A stretch of DNA of 64,000 bases, taken from assembly GCF_040744945.1 (NCBI RefSeq), contig NZ_CP160453.1:8184001-8248000 (forward strand), read 5' to 3'. Within the stretch, counting starts at the first letter, position 1. Each line of letters begins with the position of its first letter. This DNA comes from Saccharothrix sp. HUAS TT1 (GTDB lineage Bacteria > Actinomycetota > Actinomycetes > Mycobacteriales > Pseudonocardiaceae). A program made the translations under genes and the position numbers. Below are positions 52,830 to 61,324 of the stretch, in pieces. The notes under the pieces are model-generated. The model had not been told where the DNA came from. It was given only the letters and a program-made list of their open reading frames with translations, and ran no database searches.

Positions 52830-53486
52830 ATGCGCATCCTGGTGGTCGAGGACGAACCGACGCTGGCGGCGGCGATCGGCGAGTGGTTGCGCCGTGAGGC
52901 GTTCGCCGTGGACGTGGTGCACGACGGCGACTCGGCGCTGGAACGCCTCTCCGTCAACGCCTACGACGTGCTCGTCCTCGACCGCGACATCCCGCGCGTG
53001 CACGGCGACGTCGTGTGCCGCCGGGTGGCCGACTCCGGCTCCGAGACCCGCATCCTGATGCTCACCGCCGCCGCCGCGGTGCGCGACCGGGTCGAGGGGC
53101 TGGCCCTCGGCGCGGACGACTACCTGCCCAAGCCGTTCGCATTCGTCGAGCTGTCCGCGCGCGTCCACGCGCTGCTGCGCCGGGTCGGGCCGCCGAGCCC
53201 GCCGGTCCTCGAACGGGCCGACCTCCGGGTCGATCCGGCCCGGCGAAAAGTCACCCGAGCGGGTGAGTCGATTCCCTTGGCCAACAAGGAGTTCGCGCTC
53301 CTGACCGAGCTGGTCCGCGCGCAGGGCGCGGTGGTGACCTCCGAACACCTCCTGGAGAAGGTGTGGGACGAGCACATCGACCCGTTCACCAACGCCGTCC
53401 GGGTGACCATGGTGAAGCTGCGCCGCAAGCTGGGCGACCCACCGCTGATCGAGACCGTGCCCGGCGTGGGGTACCGGCTCCCGTGA
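52830..53486 (+). CDS. OmpR/PhoB-type response regulator
   Basis: A 218-residue regulator from ATG 52830. The receiver domain begins MRILVVEDEPTLAAAIGEWL; the phosphoacceptor Asp is in VLVLDRDIPRVHGD, the switch Thr in LMLTAAAAV, and the Lys in LPKPFAF. The C-terminal winged helix has LANKEFALLTELVRAQG and RVTMVKLRRKLGDPPLIET. It overlaps the kinase gene by four bases. Confidence 0.95.
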   Translation: MRILVVEDEPTLAAAIGEWLRREAFAVDVVHDGDSALERLSVNAYDVLVLDRDIPRVHGDVVCRRVADSGSETRILMLTAAAAVRDRVEGLALGADDYLPKPFAFVELSARVHALLRRVGPPSPPVLERADLRVDPARRKVTRAGESIPLANKEFALLTELVRAQGAVVTSEHLLEKVWDEHIDPFTNAVRVTMVKLRRKLGDPPLIETVPGVGYRLP

Positions 53487-54616
53487 TCGGCCGGTGGAGC
53501 ATCCGCGGGCGGTTGACCGCGCTCTACGGTGGACTGTTCGTGCTCGCCGGGGCCGTCCTGCTGGTGGTCACCTACCTGCTCGCCTGGCAGAGCCTCAACA
53601 CCCGGCTCCAGCCGCTCGCCGACCTGGACAGCCTGCGCGACCTGCGCACCGCCTCGCCGGACGAGTTGGTCGAAGCGCTTCGCTCCGCGCAGTCCCGCTA
53701 CCGCGACGAGGTGCTGGAGTCACTGCTCGCCCGAGGGAGTCTCGCGTTGCTGTGCGTGGCCCTGGTCGCGGTGGCGTTCGGGTGGCTCCTGGCGCGCAGC
53801 GCCCTGCAACCGCTGCACCGCATCACCGAGGCCGCGCGGCGGATCGCGGCGGGTCACGGCCTGCACGAGCGGATTCCGCCGACGGGGCCGCGGGACGAGG
53901 TCGCCGAACTCGCTGAAACGTTCAACGCCATGCTGGACCGGTTGGACCGCGCGTTCGACGGGCAGCGCCGGTTCGTCGCCGACGCCTCGCACGAAATGCG
54001 CACACCGCTGGCCGTAAAACGGGCGCTCATCGAGGTTTCCATCACCCGACCGGGTGCATCTGCGGATGCCAAGCAATTGGGATACGAGCTGTTGGAGGTC
54101 AACGCCAGACACGAACGGCTCATCGACGGCCTCCTGACGTTGGCCGACAGCGAGAACGAACTCACCGAGCGCACCCGGACCTCCGTCTCCGACATCGCCG
54201 AGCACGTGCTGCTCCAGTCGAAGCGCACCGCCGCGGAGGCCGGCGTGGAGCTGCACCACGAGATGTCGCCGTGCGAGGTGGTCGGCGACCCGGTCCTGCT
54301 GGAACGCCTGGTGCGCAACCTGGTCGACAACGCGATCAGGCACAACCACCGCGGCGGGTTCGTGGACGTGTCCGCGGAACCGGGCTCCCTGGTGGTGGCC
54401 AACACCGGCCCGAAGATCGAGCCGTACGAGGTGGAGGGGCTGTTCCGGCCGTTCCGCAGGCTGGACCGGGACGCCACCGCCACCGGCGAGCGCGGGCTCG
54501 GCCTGGGGTTGTCGATCGTCCGCGCCATCGCCGCCGCCCACGGTGCGACGGTGACCGCGACACCGGGGGCGGACGGCGGGTTGGCGGTTGCGGTCAGGTT
54601 TGCCGAAGAGATGTGA
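53483..54616 (+). CDS. Sensor histidine kinase
   Basis: A 377-residue kinase from GTG 53483. Two membrane helices (about residues 13-36 and 88-106) enclose a short 50-residue outer loop. HAMP follows (LQPLHRITEAARRIAAG), then the H box FVADASHEMRTPLAV, N box NLVDNAIRHNH and G box GLGLGLSIVRAIAAAHG. It pairs with the response regulator, presumably sensing envelope stress or a compound exported by the neighbouring pump. Its last 23 bases overlap the convergent DUF397 gene. Confidence 0.94.
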   Translation: MIGRWSIRGRLTALYGGLFVLAGAVLLVVTYLLAWQSLNTRLQPLADLDSLRDLRTASPDELVEALRSAQSRYRDEVLESLLARGSLALLCVALVAVAFGWLLARSALQPLHRITEAARRIAAGHGLHERIPPTGPRDEVAELAETFNAMLDRLDRAFDGQRRFVADASHEMRTPLAVKRALIEVSITRPGASADAKQLGYELLEVNARHERLIDGLLTLADSENELTERTRTSVSDIAEHVLLQSKRTAAEAGVELHHEMSPCEVVGDPVLLERLVRNLVDNAIRHNHRGGFVDVSAEPGSLVVANTGPKIEPYEVEGLFRPFRRLDRDATATGERGLGLGLSIVRAIAAAHGATVTATPGADGGLAVAVRFAEEM

Positions 54617-54770
54617 GGAACGCCCGGAATGGACGGTCCCCAAAGGTCAATCTGGGTCCTGGTCGTTTGCTGTCCCTGATGCCGATCGTGGTCGGTCCCA
54701 CGGCCAGCTCGACGCAGTTGTTGCCCGCGCCGGAGTAGGTGCTCTTGCGCCACGTCCTGTTGTTGTTCAT
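54594..54770 (-). CDS. DUF397 protein (second copy)
   Basis: A 58-residue protein from ATG 54770. The DUF397 pattern is textbook: TWRKSTYSGAGNNCVELAV, then IGIRDSKRPGPRLTF and a C-terminal FRAFLTSLR. It overlaps the XRE stop by four bases and the 3' end of the histidine kinase gene by 23 bases on the opposite strand. Confidence 0.92.
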   Translation of the reverse strand: MNNNRTWRKSTYSGAGNNCVELAVGPTTIGIRDSKRPGPRLTFGDRPFRAFLTSLRQT

Positions 54771-55621
54771 GTGTCCTTCAGTGCGGTTGCCAGTTTCCTG
54801 ATCAGCGAAGCCGACTCCTTGGCGGACAGGGCGACCTCGCTCACCATTTCGTCGAAGTGCAGCAGGTACTTCTGCACGTCGGCGCGATTGTCCACCCACT
54901 TACCACCACCTGCGTACTCCAGGTACACGGCAGAAGGATCACTGTCCTCGAAGCGGAGAGCGGTCGCGCCACCACCCGACATGGTTCCGTGAGCACCGGC
55001 GCCGAACGGAACCACTTGGATGGTGATGTTGTCCTGCTTCCCCTTCTCGAGCAAATGCGACAACTGCTCGCGCATGACGTCGGGACCGCCGACGGTCCGG
55101 TGCAGCGCGGCTTCGTCGATGACCGCGTGCAGCCGTAAACCGGGCAGCCTGCGCTGCCGGTTCGCCAACGCCGCGGCGACCTGTTCCACCGAGACCGACG
55201 AGTCCATGAACCGTCGGCCGGCGAGCCTGATCGCGGTCGCGTAGGCGGGTGTTTGCAGCAAGCCGGGGATGACGATCATCTCGATGGTGCGCACCTCCGT
55301 GGCGTCCGCCTCCTGGCGGGCGTAGGTGCGTGCCTCCGGGGTGAACGCCGCGGCGTAGACCAGCCTCGTCCCATCCTGCTTCGCGTCCTCCCACAACGCT
55401 TCCGCCTCACGCCGTTCGGCATCGGTCGCCCCGTAGAGCCCGAGCAGCGCGCTCAGTTCGGTCCAACTCGGACTGATGTAGCCGTTCTCCATCCGCGACA
55501 GCGTCGACTGCGTCTTCCGCGTCAGCGCGTGGTAGTCGGTCTCGGTCTTGCCCGCTCGCTTGCGCAGAGCGTTGAGGAACTGCCCCAGCTTGCGCTTGCG
55601 TCGGGTTTGGACGGCTGCCAT
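54767..55621 (-). CDS. XRE helix-turn-helix regulator with DUF5753 domain (second copy)
   Basis: A 284-residue regulator from ATG 55621 with GAGGAGAG upstream; the open frame further up is not used. The HTH (residues ~10-62) contains LRKRAGKTETDYHALTRKTQ and LSRMENGYISPSW. The DUF5753 part has IEMIVIPGLLQTPAYATAI, GPDVMREQLSHLLEKG and a C-terminal KESASLIRKLATALKDT. It is a diverged paralogue of the gene at 28655-29503, with its own DUF397 partner. Confidence 0.93.
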   Translation of the reverse strand: MAAVQTRRKRKLGQFLNALRKRAGKTETDYHALTRKTQSTLSRMENGYISPSWTELSALLGLYGATDAERREAEALWEDAKQDGTRLVYAAAFTPEARTYARQEADATEVRTIEMIVIPGLLQTPAYATAIRLAGRRFMDSSVSVEQVAAALANRQRRLPGLRLHAVIDEAALHRTVGGPDVMREQLSHLLEKGKQDNITIQVVPFGAGAHGTMSGGGATALRFEDSDPSAVYLEYAGGGKWVDNRADVQKYLLHFDEMVSEVALSAKESASLIRKLATALKDT

Positions 55622-56180
55622 GCGGATCTCTCCTCGCTGGAAAAGAACTGCGAACACCCTAGTGCTGTTCCGCGTTCCGCCCAGTTTCACTCGATCGAGC
55701 GCTTACAAGGTGCATATACGCCCAAACGGCATGACCCCGACGACCCTCGCCCCGGCACGGTGACCGCCGGTCGGCTCGCCGACCGCCGTCGGTGGTACCG
55801 CCGGCGACGCCGGGCACGCCGTGCGACGTGACCGACGGGCTGGACGAGTGATCGGCGCGGGCCAAGGTCTGGCCACCTGTACATCTCGCAGGTCCGGCCG
55901 CGAGACGTCAAGGGGTTCCCGAGCGCCGGTGGAGCCGGTCGCGAGGCGCGCCGACCCCCGCCGAACGGCGGCCGCGCCGGCCTTCACCGTCCGTGCCAGG
56001 GAACTCGACCAGGCGGCCTCGTCCCCCGACCGGTCGGCACGACCCCGGAACGCCGCACCCGAGCAGCCGATGATCACCGGATCGGCCGGACGACTCTCCG
56101 CAAAAATCGGAGGCGACGATCCCACCGCCGTTGTCGACGGGTTGCGAGAACGCGGCGCGGAGCCGAACGGGGTCGGCGGC
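55622..56180. other. Intergenic region between XRE and MerR genes
   Basis: About 560 bases with no convincing gene; the open frames lack family motifs and start sites. It contains an AT-richer stretch at about 55670-55735 that probably carries the XRE promoter. No RNA or repeat recognised. Confidence 0.4.
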
Positions 56181-56208
56181 TTGACCTTGGAGCGCACTCC
56201 AAGGTTCA
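56181..56208 (+). promoter_or_regulatory. MerR-type operator-promoter
   Basis: TTGACC (56181-56186, a -35) runs into a 22-bp near-perfect palindrome at 56184-56205 whose core is TTGGAGCGCACTCCAA. This is the classical MerR layout with the operator filling the spacer. The start codon follows 13 bases later, so the transcript is leaderless or nearly so. Confidence 0.75.
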
Positions 56209-56218
56209 CCGTCGACGC

Positions 56219-56635
56219 ATGCGTGTTGCTGAACTGGCCGACGCGGTGGGGGTCCGACCGGACACCGTCCGGTACTACGAGCGCGCCGGGCTGCTGAACC
56301 CGCCGCCGCGCAACACCGCCGGGTACCGGGTGCACCAGGAGGACGCGGTCGAGCGGATGAGGTTCGTGCGGGGCTGTCAGCGCCTGGGGCTGAAGTTGCG
56401 CGAGATCGCCGACCTGCCGGCCGTGCGCGACACCGGCGTGTGCCCCTGCGAACCCGCCGAGGAACTGCTGCACCGCCACATCGCCGAGCTGGACGCCGAG
56501 GTCGCCCGGCTGTCGGCGCTGCGCGACGAGCTGACCGACATGGTGCGCGGCCTGCCCTCCGGGCACTGCCCGGACATCGAACCGGGCACGTGGCGCCCTC
56601 CGGGGCCGACGACCCCGACCGCGACGAAGGGGTGA
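56219..56635 (+). CDS. MerR family regulator, probably heavy-metal responsive
   Basis: A 138-residue regulator from ATG 56219. The HTH is VAELADAVGVRPDTVRYYER, with AGYRVHQEDAVERMRFVRGC following. In the effector region a VCPCEP motif (two Cys) and a later GHCPD supply thiols as in ZntR/CadR-type sensors, preceded by the dimerisation helix LLHRHIAELDAEVARLSALR. It likely activates its own promoter through the palindrome just upstream. The metal, and whether the DrrAB genes downstream are targets, are unknown. Confidence 0.88.
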   Translation: MRVAELADAVGVRPDTVRYYERAGLLNPPPRNTAGYRVHQEDAVERMRFVRGCQRLGLKLREIADLPAVRDTGVCPCEPAEELLHRHIAELDAEVARLSALRDELTDMVRGLPSGHCPDIEPGTWRPPGPTTPTATKG

Positions 56636-56777
56636 ACAGCGAGGGCTGCCGCCGGGGCGGCGGGGGGCGACGAGGTCCGAACCGTCCACTGTGGTTGCGC
56701 GAACATCCCTCGCATCAGCCACCGGTTCAAGCGCAGTCCGCTTAATCCACCTGAAATTGTCGGTCCCCGGGTCCATC

Positions 56778-57767
56778 ATGACCCGCATGGCAGACGCAAT
56801 CGTGGCCGAAGGACTGGTCAAGCGCTACGGGTCGGTGGTGGCCCTCGACGGCCTCGACCTCGTGGTGCCGGAGGGGACCGTCATGGGCCTGCTCGGCCCG
56901 AACGGCGCGGGCAAGACCACGACGGTGCGCGTGCTCACCACGTTGCTGGAGCACGACGAGGGCAGGGCGACCGTCACCGGGCTGGACGTCATCTCCGACG
57001 CCAAGGAGCTGCGCCGCCGGATCGGGCTCTCCGGCCAGTACGCGGCCGTCGACGAGAACCTGACCGGCTTCGAGAACCTGGACATGGTCGGCAGGCTGTA
57101 CCACCTCGGCAAGCAGCGCAGCCGGGAGCGGGCCCGCGAACTGCTCGCGCGGTTCGACCTGGTGGAGGCCGCCGACCGGCCGGTGAAGGGCTACTCGGGC
57201 GGCATGCGCCGCAGGCTCGACCTCGCGGGCGCGCTGGTGGCCGAGCCGAGGGTGCTGTTCCTGGACGAGCCGACCACGGGCCTGGACCCGCGCAGCAGGC
57301 TGGGGATGTGGGACGTCATCTCGGAACTGGTGGCGGGCGGCACCACGCTGCTGCTGACCACGCAGTACCTGGAGGAGGCCGACCGGCTCGCCGACAAGAT
57401 CGCGGTCATCGACCACGGCAAGGTGATCGCCCTGGGCACCGCGAACGAGTTGAAGGACCAGGTCGGCGGTGAACGGCTGGAGCTGACCGTCGGCTCCGCG
57501 CGGGACGCGGAGGTGGCGAAAACCGCCCTGGCGCCGCTGGCGATCGGGGAGATCGCGGTGGACGACCGCGGGCACCGGCTGACCGTGCCGGTCTCGGGCG
57601 GCGCGGACGTGCTGGTCGACGGGATCCGGCGGTTGGACGCCGAGGCGATCAAGGTGCTCGACGTCGGCCTGCGCAGGCCGACGCTGGACGACGTGTTCCT
57701 GACGCTGACCGGGCGGGCGACCGGCGGGAACGGCGCCGAGGACAAGCAGGGGGAAAAGGGAGAATGA
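56778..57767 (+). CDS. DrrA-type multidrug ABC transporter ATP-binding protein
   Basis: About 329 residues, the DrrA family length. ATG 56778 or 56787 (MADAIVAEGLVKRYG); no clear ribosome site. Walker A is GPNGAGKTTTVR, signature GYSGGMRRRLDLAGAL, Walker B VLFLDEPTTGLDPRS, switch TTQYLEEAD. The C-terminal third (PTLDDVFLTLTGR) is the DrrA-specific extension. The permease follows with a four-base overlap. The pair exports hydrophobic drugs or lipids in known examples; substrate here is open. Confidence 0.93.
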   Translation: MTRMADAIVAEGLVKRYGSVVALDGLDLVVPEGTVMGLLGPNGAGKTTTVRVLTTLLEHDEGRATVTGLDVISDAKELRRRIGLSGQYAAVDENLTGFENLDMVGRLYHLGKQRSRERARELLARFDLVEAADRPVKGYSGGMRRRLDLAGALVAEPRVLFLDEPTTGLDPRSRLGMWDVISELVAGGTTLLLTTQYLEEADRLADKIAVIDHGKVIALGTANELKDQVGGERLELTVGSARDAEVAKTALAPLAIGEIAVDDRGHRLTVPVSGGADVLVDGIRRLDAEAIKVLDVGLRRPTLDDVFLTLTGRATGGNGAEDKQGEKGE

Positions 57768-58567
57768 GCGCGTTCACACAGGCTCTGGGCGATGGCGCGG
57801 TCGTCGCCAAGCGCAACCTGATCAAGATCAAGCGGGTCCCGGACCTGATCGTGTTCTCGACGTTGTCGCCGATCATGTTCGTGCTGCTGTTCGCCTACGT
57901 GTTCGGCGGCTCGATCGCCATCCCGGGCATGGACTACCGCGAGTTCCTGATGGCGGGCATCTTCGCGCAGACCGTGGTGTTCGGCGCGACGATCACCGGC
58001 GCGGGGTTGGCCGAGGACATCCAGAAGGGCGTGATCGACCGGTTCCGGTCGTTGCCGATGGCGCGGTCGGCGGTGCTGATCGGGCGGACCACGAGCGACC
58101 TGGCGAACAACGTCATCGTCATCGTGGTGATGTCGGTGACGGGCCTGATCGTCGGCTGGCGGATCCACTCGTCGCCGCTGGAGGCGTTGGCCGGGTTCGC
58201 CCTGCTGCTGCTGTTCGCCTACGCGGTGTCGTGGGGCATGGCGATCGTCGGGTTGATGGTGCGCAGCCCCGAGGTGTTCAACAACGCCTCGTTCATCGCG
58301 ATCTTCCCGCTCACGTTCATCGCGAACACGTTCGTGCAGGAGAACAACCTGCCCGGACCGCTGAAGGCGTTCGCGGAGTGGAACCCGGTGTCGGCGGTGA
58401 CGGCCGCGGCCCGCAACCTGTTCGGCAACACCAACCCGCTGGCCCCGGCGCCGAGCGCGTGGCCGTTGCAGCACCCCGTGCTGATGACGCTGATCTGGGT
58501 CGTGGTGTTCCTGCTGATCTTCGTGCCGCTGGCGATCCGCCAGTACCGCAAGGCCGTGGCCCGCTAG
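57764..58567 (+). CDS. DrrB-type ABC transporter permease
   Basis: A 267-residue ABC-2 membrane protein from ATG 57764. It has six helices, for example LSPIMFVLLFAYVFGG and WVVVFLLIFVPLAIRQYRKA. The family segment GVIDRFRSLPMARSAVLIGR lies between helices two and three, and PLTFIANTFV with EWNPVSAVTAAARNLFG is in the last third. It forms the exporter with the ATPase upstream. Confidence 0.92.
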   Translation: MSAFTQALGDGAVVAKRNLIKIKRVPDLIVFSTLSPIMFVLLFAYVFGGSIAIPGMDYREFLMAGIFAQTVVFGATITGAGLAEDIQKGVIDRFRSLPMARSAVLIGRTTSDLANNVIVIVVMSVTGLIVGWRIHSSPLEALAGFALLLLFAYAVSWGMAIVGLMVRSPEVFNNASFIAIFPLTFIANTFVQENNLPGPLKAFAEWNPVSAVTAAARNLFGNTNPLAPAPSAWPLQHPVLMTLIWVVVFLLIFVPLAIRQYRKAVAR

Positions 58568-58661
58568 CGAGCGCGGCCGAACCCGCCGGCAAGAGGTGAG
58601 CAGGTTTCGAATCGGCCGCACGAAGGGTAGCCGGTGGGCATCAGAGCCCAAGGAGGCGCAG

Positions 58662-59210
58662 ATGTCCACCGGTGCCATCATCGGCGTTGTCGTCGCCGTG
58701 CTGGTCGTGCTGGCCGCGATCGCGGTGCTGGCGAAATTCCTCATGCAGCGCAAGAGGTTGCGCTCCAAGTTCGGCCCCGAGTACGAGCGCGCCTTGGAGC
58801 ACAACGGCAGCCGAATGGCGGCGGAACGCGAACTGGCGGAACGGGAGCGGGAGCACTCGAAGCTGGAGCTCCGCGCCCTCAACGCCGTCACGCGTGAGAG
58901 CTACGCCCGCAACTGGACCCGCGTCCAGGAGCAGTTCGTCGACGAGCCGAACGAGGCGGTGAGCCAGGCGGACCACTTGGTCACCGACCTGATGGCCGAG
59001 CGCGGTTACCCCACCGAGGGGTACGAGCACCAGGAGAAGCTGCTCTCCGTCGAGCACGCCCGCACGCTCGACCACTACCGCGAGGCGCACTCGATCGTCG
59101 AGCGCCAGGAGCGCGGCGAGGCGACGACGGAGGACCTGCGCAACGCGATGGTGCACTACCGCACCGTGTTCGAGGACCTGCTGGGTGACCGCCGGGAAGG
59201 GGCGCGGTAA
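58662..59210 (+). CDS. Membrane-anchored unknown protein, domain shared with the next gene
   Basis: A 182-residue protein from ATG 58662, with AAGGAGG at ideal spacing. One N-terminal helix (AIIGVVVAVLVVLAAIAVLA) is followed by a basic, then helical region with EREREHSKLELR. The C-terminal domain (QFVDEPNEAVSQADHLVTDL ... EDLRNAMVHYRTVFEDLLG) is repeated in the next protein. I do not know its function. The stop overlaps the next start (TAATGA), so the two are co-translated. Confidence 0.85.
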   Translation: MSTGAIIGVVVAVLVVLAAIAVLAKFLMQRKRLRSKFGPEYERALEHNGSRMAAERELAEREREHSKLELRALNAVTRESYARNWTRVQEQFVDEPNEAVSQADHLVTDLMAERGYPTEGYEHQEKLLSVEHARTLDHYREAHSIVERQERGEATTEDLRNAMVHYRTVFEDLLGDRREGAR

Positions 59211-59899
59211 TGACCGACCACCGTCAACACCTCACCACCGAGGACTTCGCCGAGCGCACGCCGGCCGACCGCGACACCGCCGACCGCCACACCGCCGACC
59301 GCGACGCCCTCGGCCACACGACCTTCGACCGCACGCCGCCCGACCACACGTCGACCGGTCACACATCGGCTGACCACACGTCGGCTGACCACACGTCGAC
59401 CGGTCACACGTCGACCGGCTACGACACCGCGGACGACCGGTCCGGAGACCGGACCCCCGACACGCGGTTCGACGAGCGCGAGCCGGTCGAGCAGACCCCG
59501 GCCGACCACGACGTCGCGGAGCCCGACCTGACCGACCAGGAGCGCTCCGACCGCGAGGCCGTGCCCCAGCAGGAACAGCCGCAGCACTCGCAGCCGACCG
59601 AGCTGTCCGAGGTCTCCACGACCGCCGGCGACGCGCCGCTGTTCACCGGGGACGACGCGGCCGACTACCAGGCCGAGTGGCGCGCGCTGCAGGCCGACTT
59701 CGTCGACGACCCGCGCGAGGCCGTGCAGCGGGCCGACGAACTGGTCGCCCAGGTGATGCAGAGCCTGGCCACGACGTTCAACCAGCACAAGCACGCCCTC
59801 GAAGAGCAGTGGCAGCGGGGCGACGAGGTGCAGACCGAGGAACTGCGACAGGCGCTCAAGCGCTACCGCTCGTTCTTCGACCGCCTGCTCTCGGTCTGA
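59210..59899 (+). CDS. Unknown protein with His/Asp/Thr pentapeptide repeats and a shared C-terminal domain
   Basis: A 229-residue acidic, soluble protein from ATG 59210. Residues 18-75 are a five-residue repeat (TADRD, TADRH, then DHTST, GHTSA, DHTSA and similar), rich in His, Asp and Thr and unlike the beta-helix pentapeptide family. A disordered acidic linker follows. The C-terminal 80 residues (DFVDDPREAVQRADELVAQV ... EELRQALKRYRSFFDRLL) mirror those of the preceding membrane protein. The two probably form a membrane-linked complex; the repeats might bind metal. Confidence 0.83.
   Translation: MTDHRQHLTTEDFAERTPADRDTADRHTADRDALGHTTFDRTPPDHTSTGHTSADHTSADHTSTGHTSTGYDTADDRSGDRTPDTRFDEREPVEQTPADHDVAEPDLTDQERSDREAVPQQEQPQHSQPTELSEVSTTAGDAPLFTGDDAADYQAEWRALQADFVDDPREAVQRADELVAQVMQSLATTFNQHKHALEEQWQRGDEVQTEELRQALKRYRSFFDRLLSV
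59342..59420 (+). repeat. 15-bp tandem repeats in the coding sequence
   Basis: Units such as GACCACACGTCGGCT and GGTCACACGTCGACC recur about five times without a break. Each encodes a pentapeptide D/G-H-T-S-A/T. DNA-level identity shows recent slippage or duplication, so copy number may vary between strains. Confidence 0.85.
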
Positions 59900-59967
59900 T
59901 AGCCACTGCGTGGAAACTCCCCGTTGTGCGTCTGGCGACCCAGGTGCACAACGGGTGTTTCACGTCT

Positions 59968-60294
59968 TCAGCCCGGCAGCTCCCGGATCTCCATCTCCAG
60001 CACGTCGATCTCGTCGCTGACCGCCTCGTCCAGCATCCGGTCGAGCAGTTCCGAGGGCTCCGACGACCCCACCCCGCACCGGGGCACCAGCTCCCACCAC
60101 ACCGCCGGGTTGTTCCAGAACGAGCCGGAGCCCTGGTCGACGCCGTCGAGGCAGCGCAGCCGCGGGTCGTCGTCGGGCAGTCGGCGGACGTGGTCGATGA
60201 ACCGGGCCAGCGCGTCCGGGTTGATCACCGGCACCGCGCCGTACCCGCGCAGGCAGTCTTCGAGTTCCGTCAGGAACTCCTCTTTGAACGTCAC
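59968..60294 (-). CDS. Unknown small protein
   Basis: A 108-residue soluble acidic protein; the likely start is GTG 60294 (VTFKEEFLTELEDCLRGYG), with only a weak ribosome site. It has no signal or membrane segment. NPDALARFIDHVRRLPDDDP and SGSFWNNPAVWWELVPRCG are distinctive but I cannot place them. It ends in SDEIDVLEMEIRELPG. A long upstream open frame has no coding character. A gap of about 200 bases to the GntR gene shows nothing else. Confidence 0.65.
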   Translation of the reverse strand: MTFKEEFLTELEDCLRGYGAVPVINPDALARFIDHVRRLPDDDPRLRCLDGVDQGSGSFWNNPAVWWELVPRCGVGSSEPSELLDRMLDEAVSDEIDVLEMEIRELPG

Positions 60295-60492
60295 GCCGCC
60301 ACCCCGCTTCCCCCGCGCCGTTGCGGGTGAGGAGGACTCACGTCCCGGAACACCAACGGTACCTCCGCCGAGGCGCGCTGAACTTACTGCCAATGGGCGG
60401 TTCCAGGGCAAGATTCGCTAACGGTCCGGTGACCGGGAAGCGACCTCGGGCTCCGGCGGTCCTCTGTGGACGACATCACCGGGTCGTGACCT

Positions 60493-61266
60493 TCACTCCG
60501 ACCGCAGCCTCGCCATGAAGCTGAACCGGTCGCCCCGGTACAGCGACCGGACCCGCTCGATCGGCTCGCCAACGTTGTCATGGGACACGCGGTGCAGCAG
60601 CAGCATCGGCAGCGCGGGGTTCGTGCCGATGAGCAACGCCTCGCGCGGCGTCGCCAGCACCGTCTCCACCCGCTCCTCGGCCTCGCTGAACACCACGCCC
60701 AGCCGCTCGGTCAGGCACGCGTACAGCGACGTGGTCGGGTCGAACACCTCCAGCAGCGTCGGGAACCGCGCGGCGGACAGGTAGGTCGACTCCAGGCCGA
60801 TCCGCTCGCCGTCGGCCAGCAGCACGCGTTCCAGGTGCACCACCGGCTCGCCGCGCCCGATCCGCAGGTCCGCCGACAGCACGTCGTCCGCGGGCAGGTG
60901 CTCGACGGTGATCACGCTGCGCGCCGCGTCCACGCCCTGGCGGCGCATCCCCTCGGTGTAGCTGACCAGCGTCAGCGGGTGGACGAGCTTGGGCGGCGCG
61001 ACGTAGGTGCCGCTGCCCTGGCGGCGTTGCAGCTTGCCCTCCAGCACCAGCTCGCCGACGGCCTGCCGCAACGTCACCCGCGACACCGAGAACCGCTCGG
61101 CCAGCTCCCGCTCCGACGGCAGCGCCGTGCCTTCGCCGAGCGCGTCGACGAGCCACAGCAGCTCGGTCTTCACCGCGTAGTAACGGGGGATGCGGCCGTG
61201 TTCGGGGATGCCGGCGCGGACCGGCCCGTCCGCGCGGTACTGGGGCACGTAATGCGAGGCATGCAC
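60493..61266 (-). CDS. GntR family regulator with UTRA domain (DasR-like)
   Basis: A 257-residue regulator. The winged helix is at about residues 30-95 (ALPSERELAERFSVSRVTLR with LQRRQGSGTYVAPPKLV). The UTRA ligand domain follows, with VSYTEGMRRQGVDAARSVIT, GLESTYLSAARFPTLL and VLATPREALLIGTNPALPML. It resembles Streptomyces DasR along its length, so an amino-sugar phosphate is a possible ligand. The neighbouring genes are not sugar genes, so targets may be elsewhere. ATG 61266 is the start used here. Confidence 0.88.
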   Translation of the reverse strand: MHASHYVPQYRADGPVRAGIPEHGRIPRYYAVKTELLWLVDALGEGTALPSERELAERFSVSRVTLRQAVGELVLEGKLQRRQGSGTYVAPPKLVHPLTLVSYTEGMRRQGVDAARSVITVEHLPADDVLSADLRIGRGEPVVHLERVLLADGERIGLESTYLSAARFPTLLEVFDPTTSLYACLTERLGVVFSEAEERVETVLATPREALLIGTNPALPMLLLHRVSHDNVGEPIERVRSLYRGDRFSFMARLRSE

Positions 61267-61324
61267 GCACCGAGCCTACGGGGCGGTTCCGGCCGGTCAG
61301 ACCGCTGACGGAGTGGGGCGCACG

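Noticed and set aside
55821..56297. Open frame upstream of and overlapping the MerR gene
   Set aside because: No family features, and it would run through the MerR operator and start in another frame.
56219..58567. MerR gene and DrrAB as one metal-resistance operon
   Set aside because: A gap of about 140 bases separates them and DrrAB-type pumps export organic molecules; left as unproven.
59342..59420. Pentapeptide repeats considered as the beta-helical pentapeptide-repeat family
   Set aside because: The A(D/N)LXX pattern with a central Leu/Phe is missing; residues are His, Asp, Thr and Ser.
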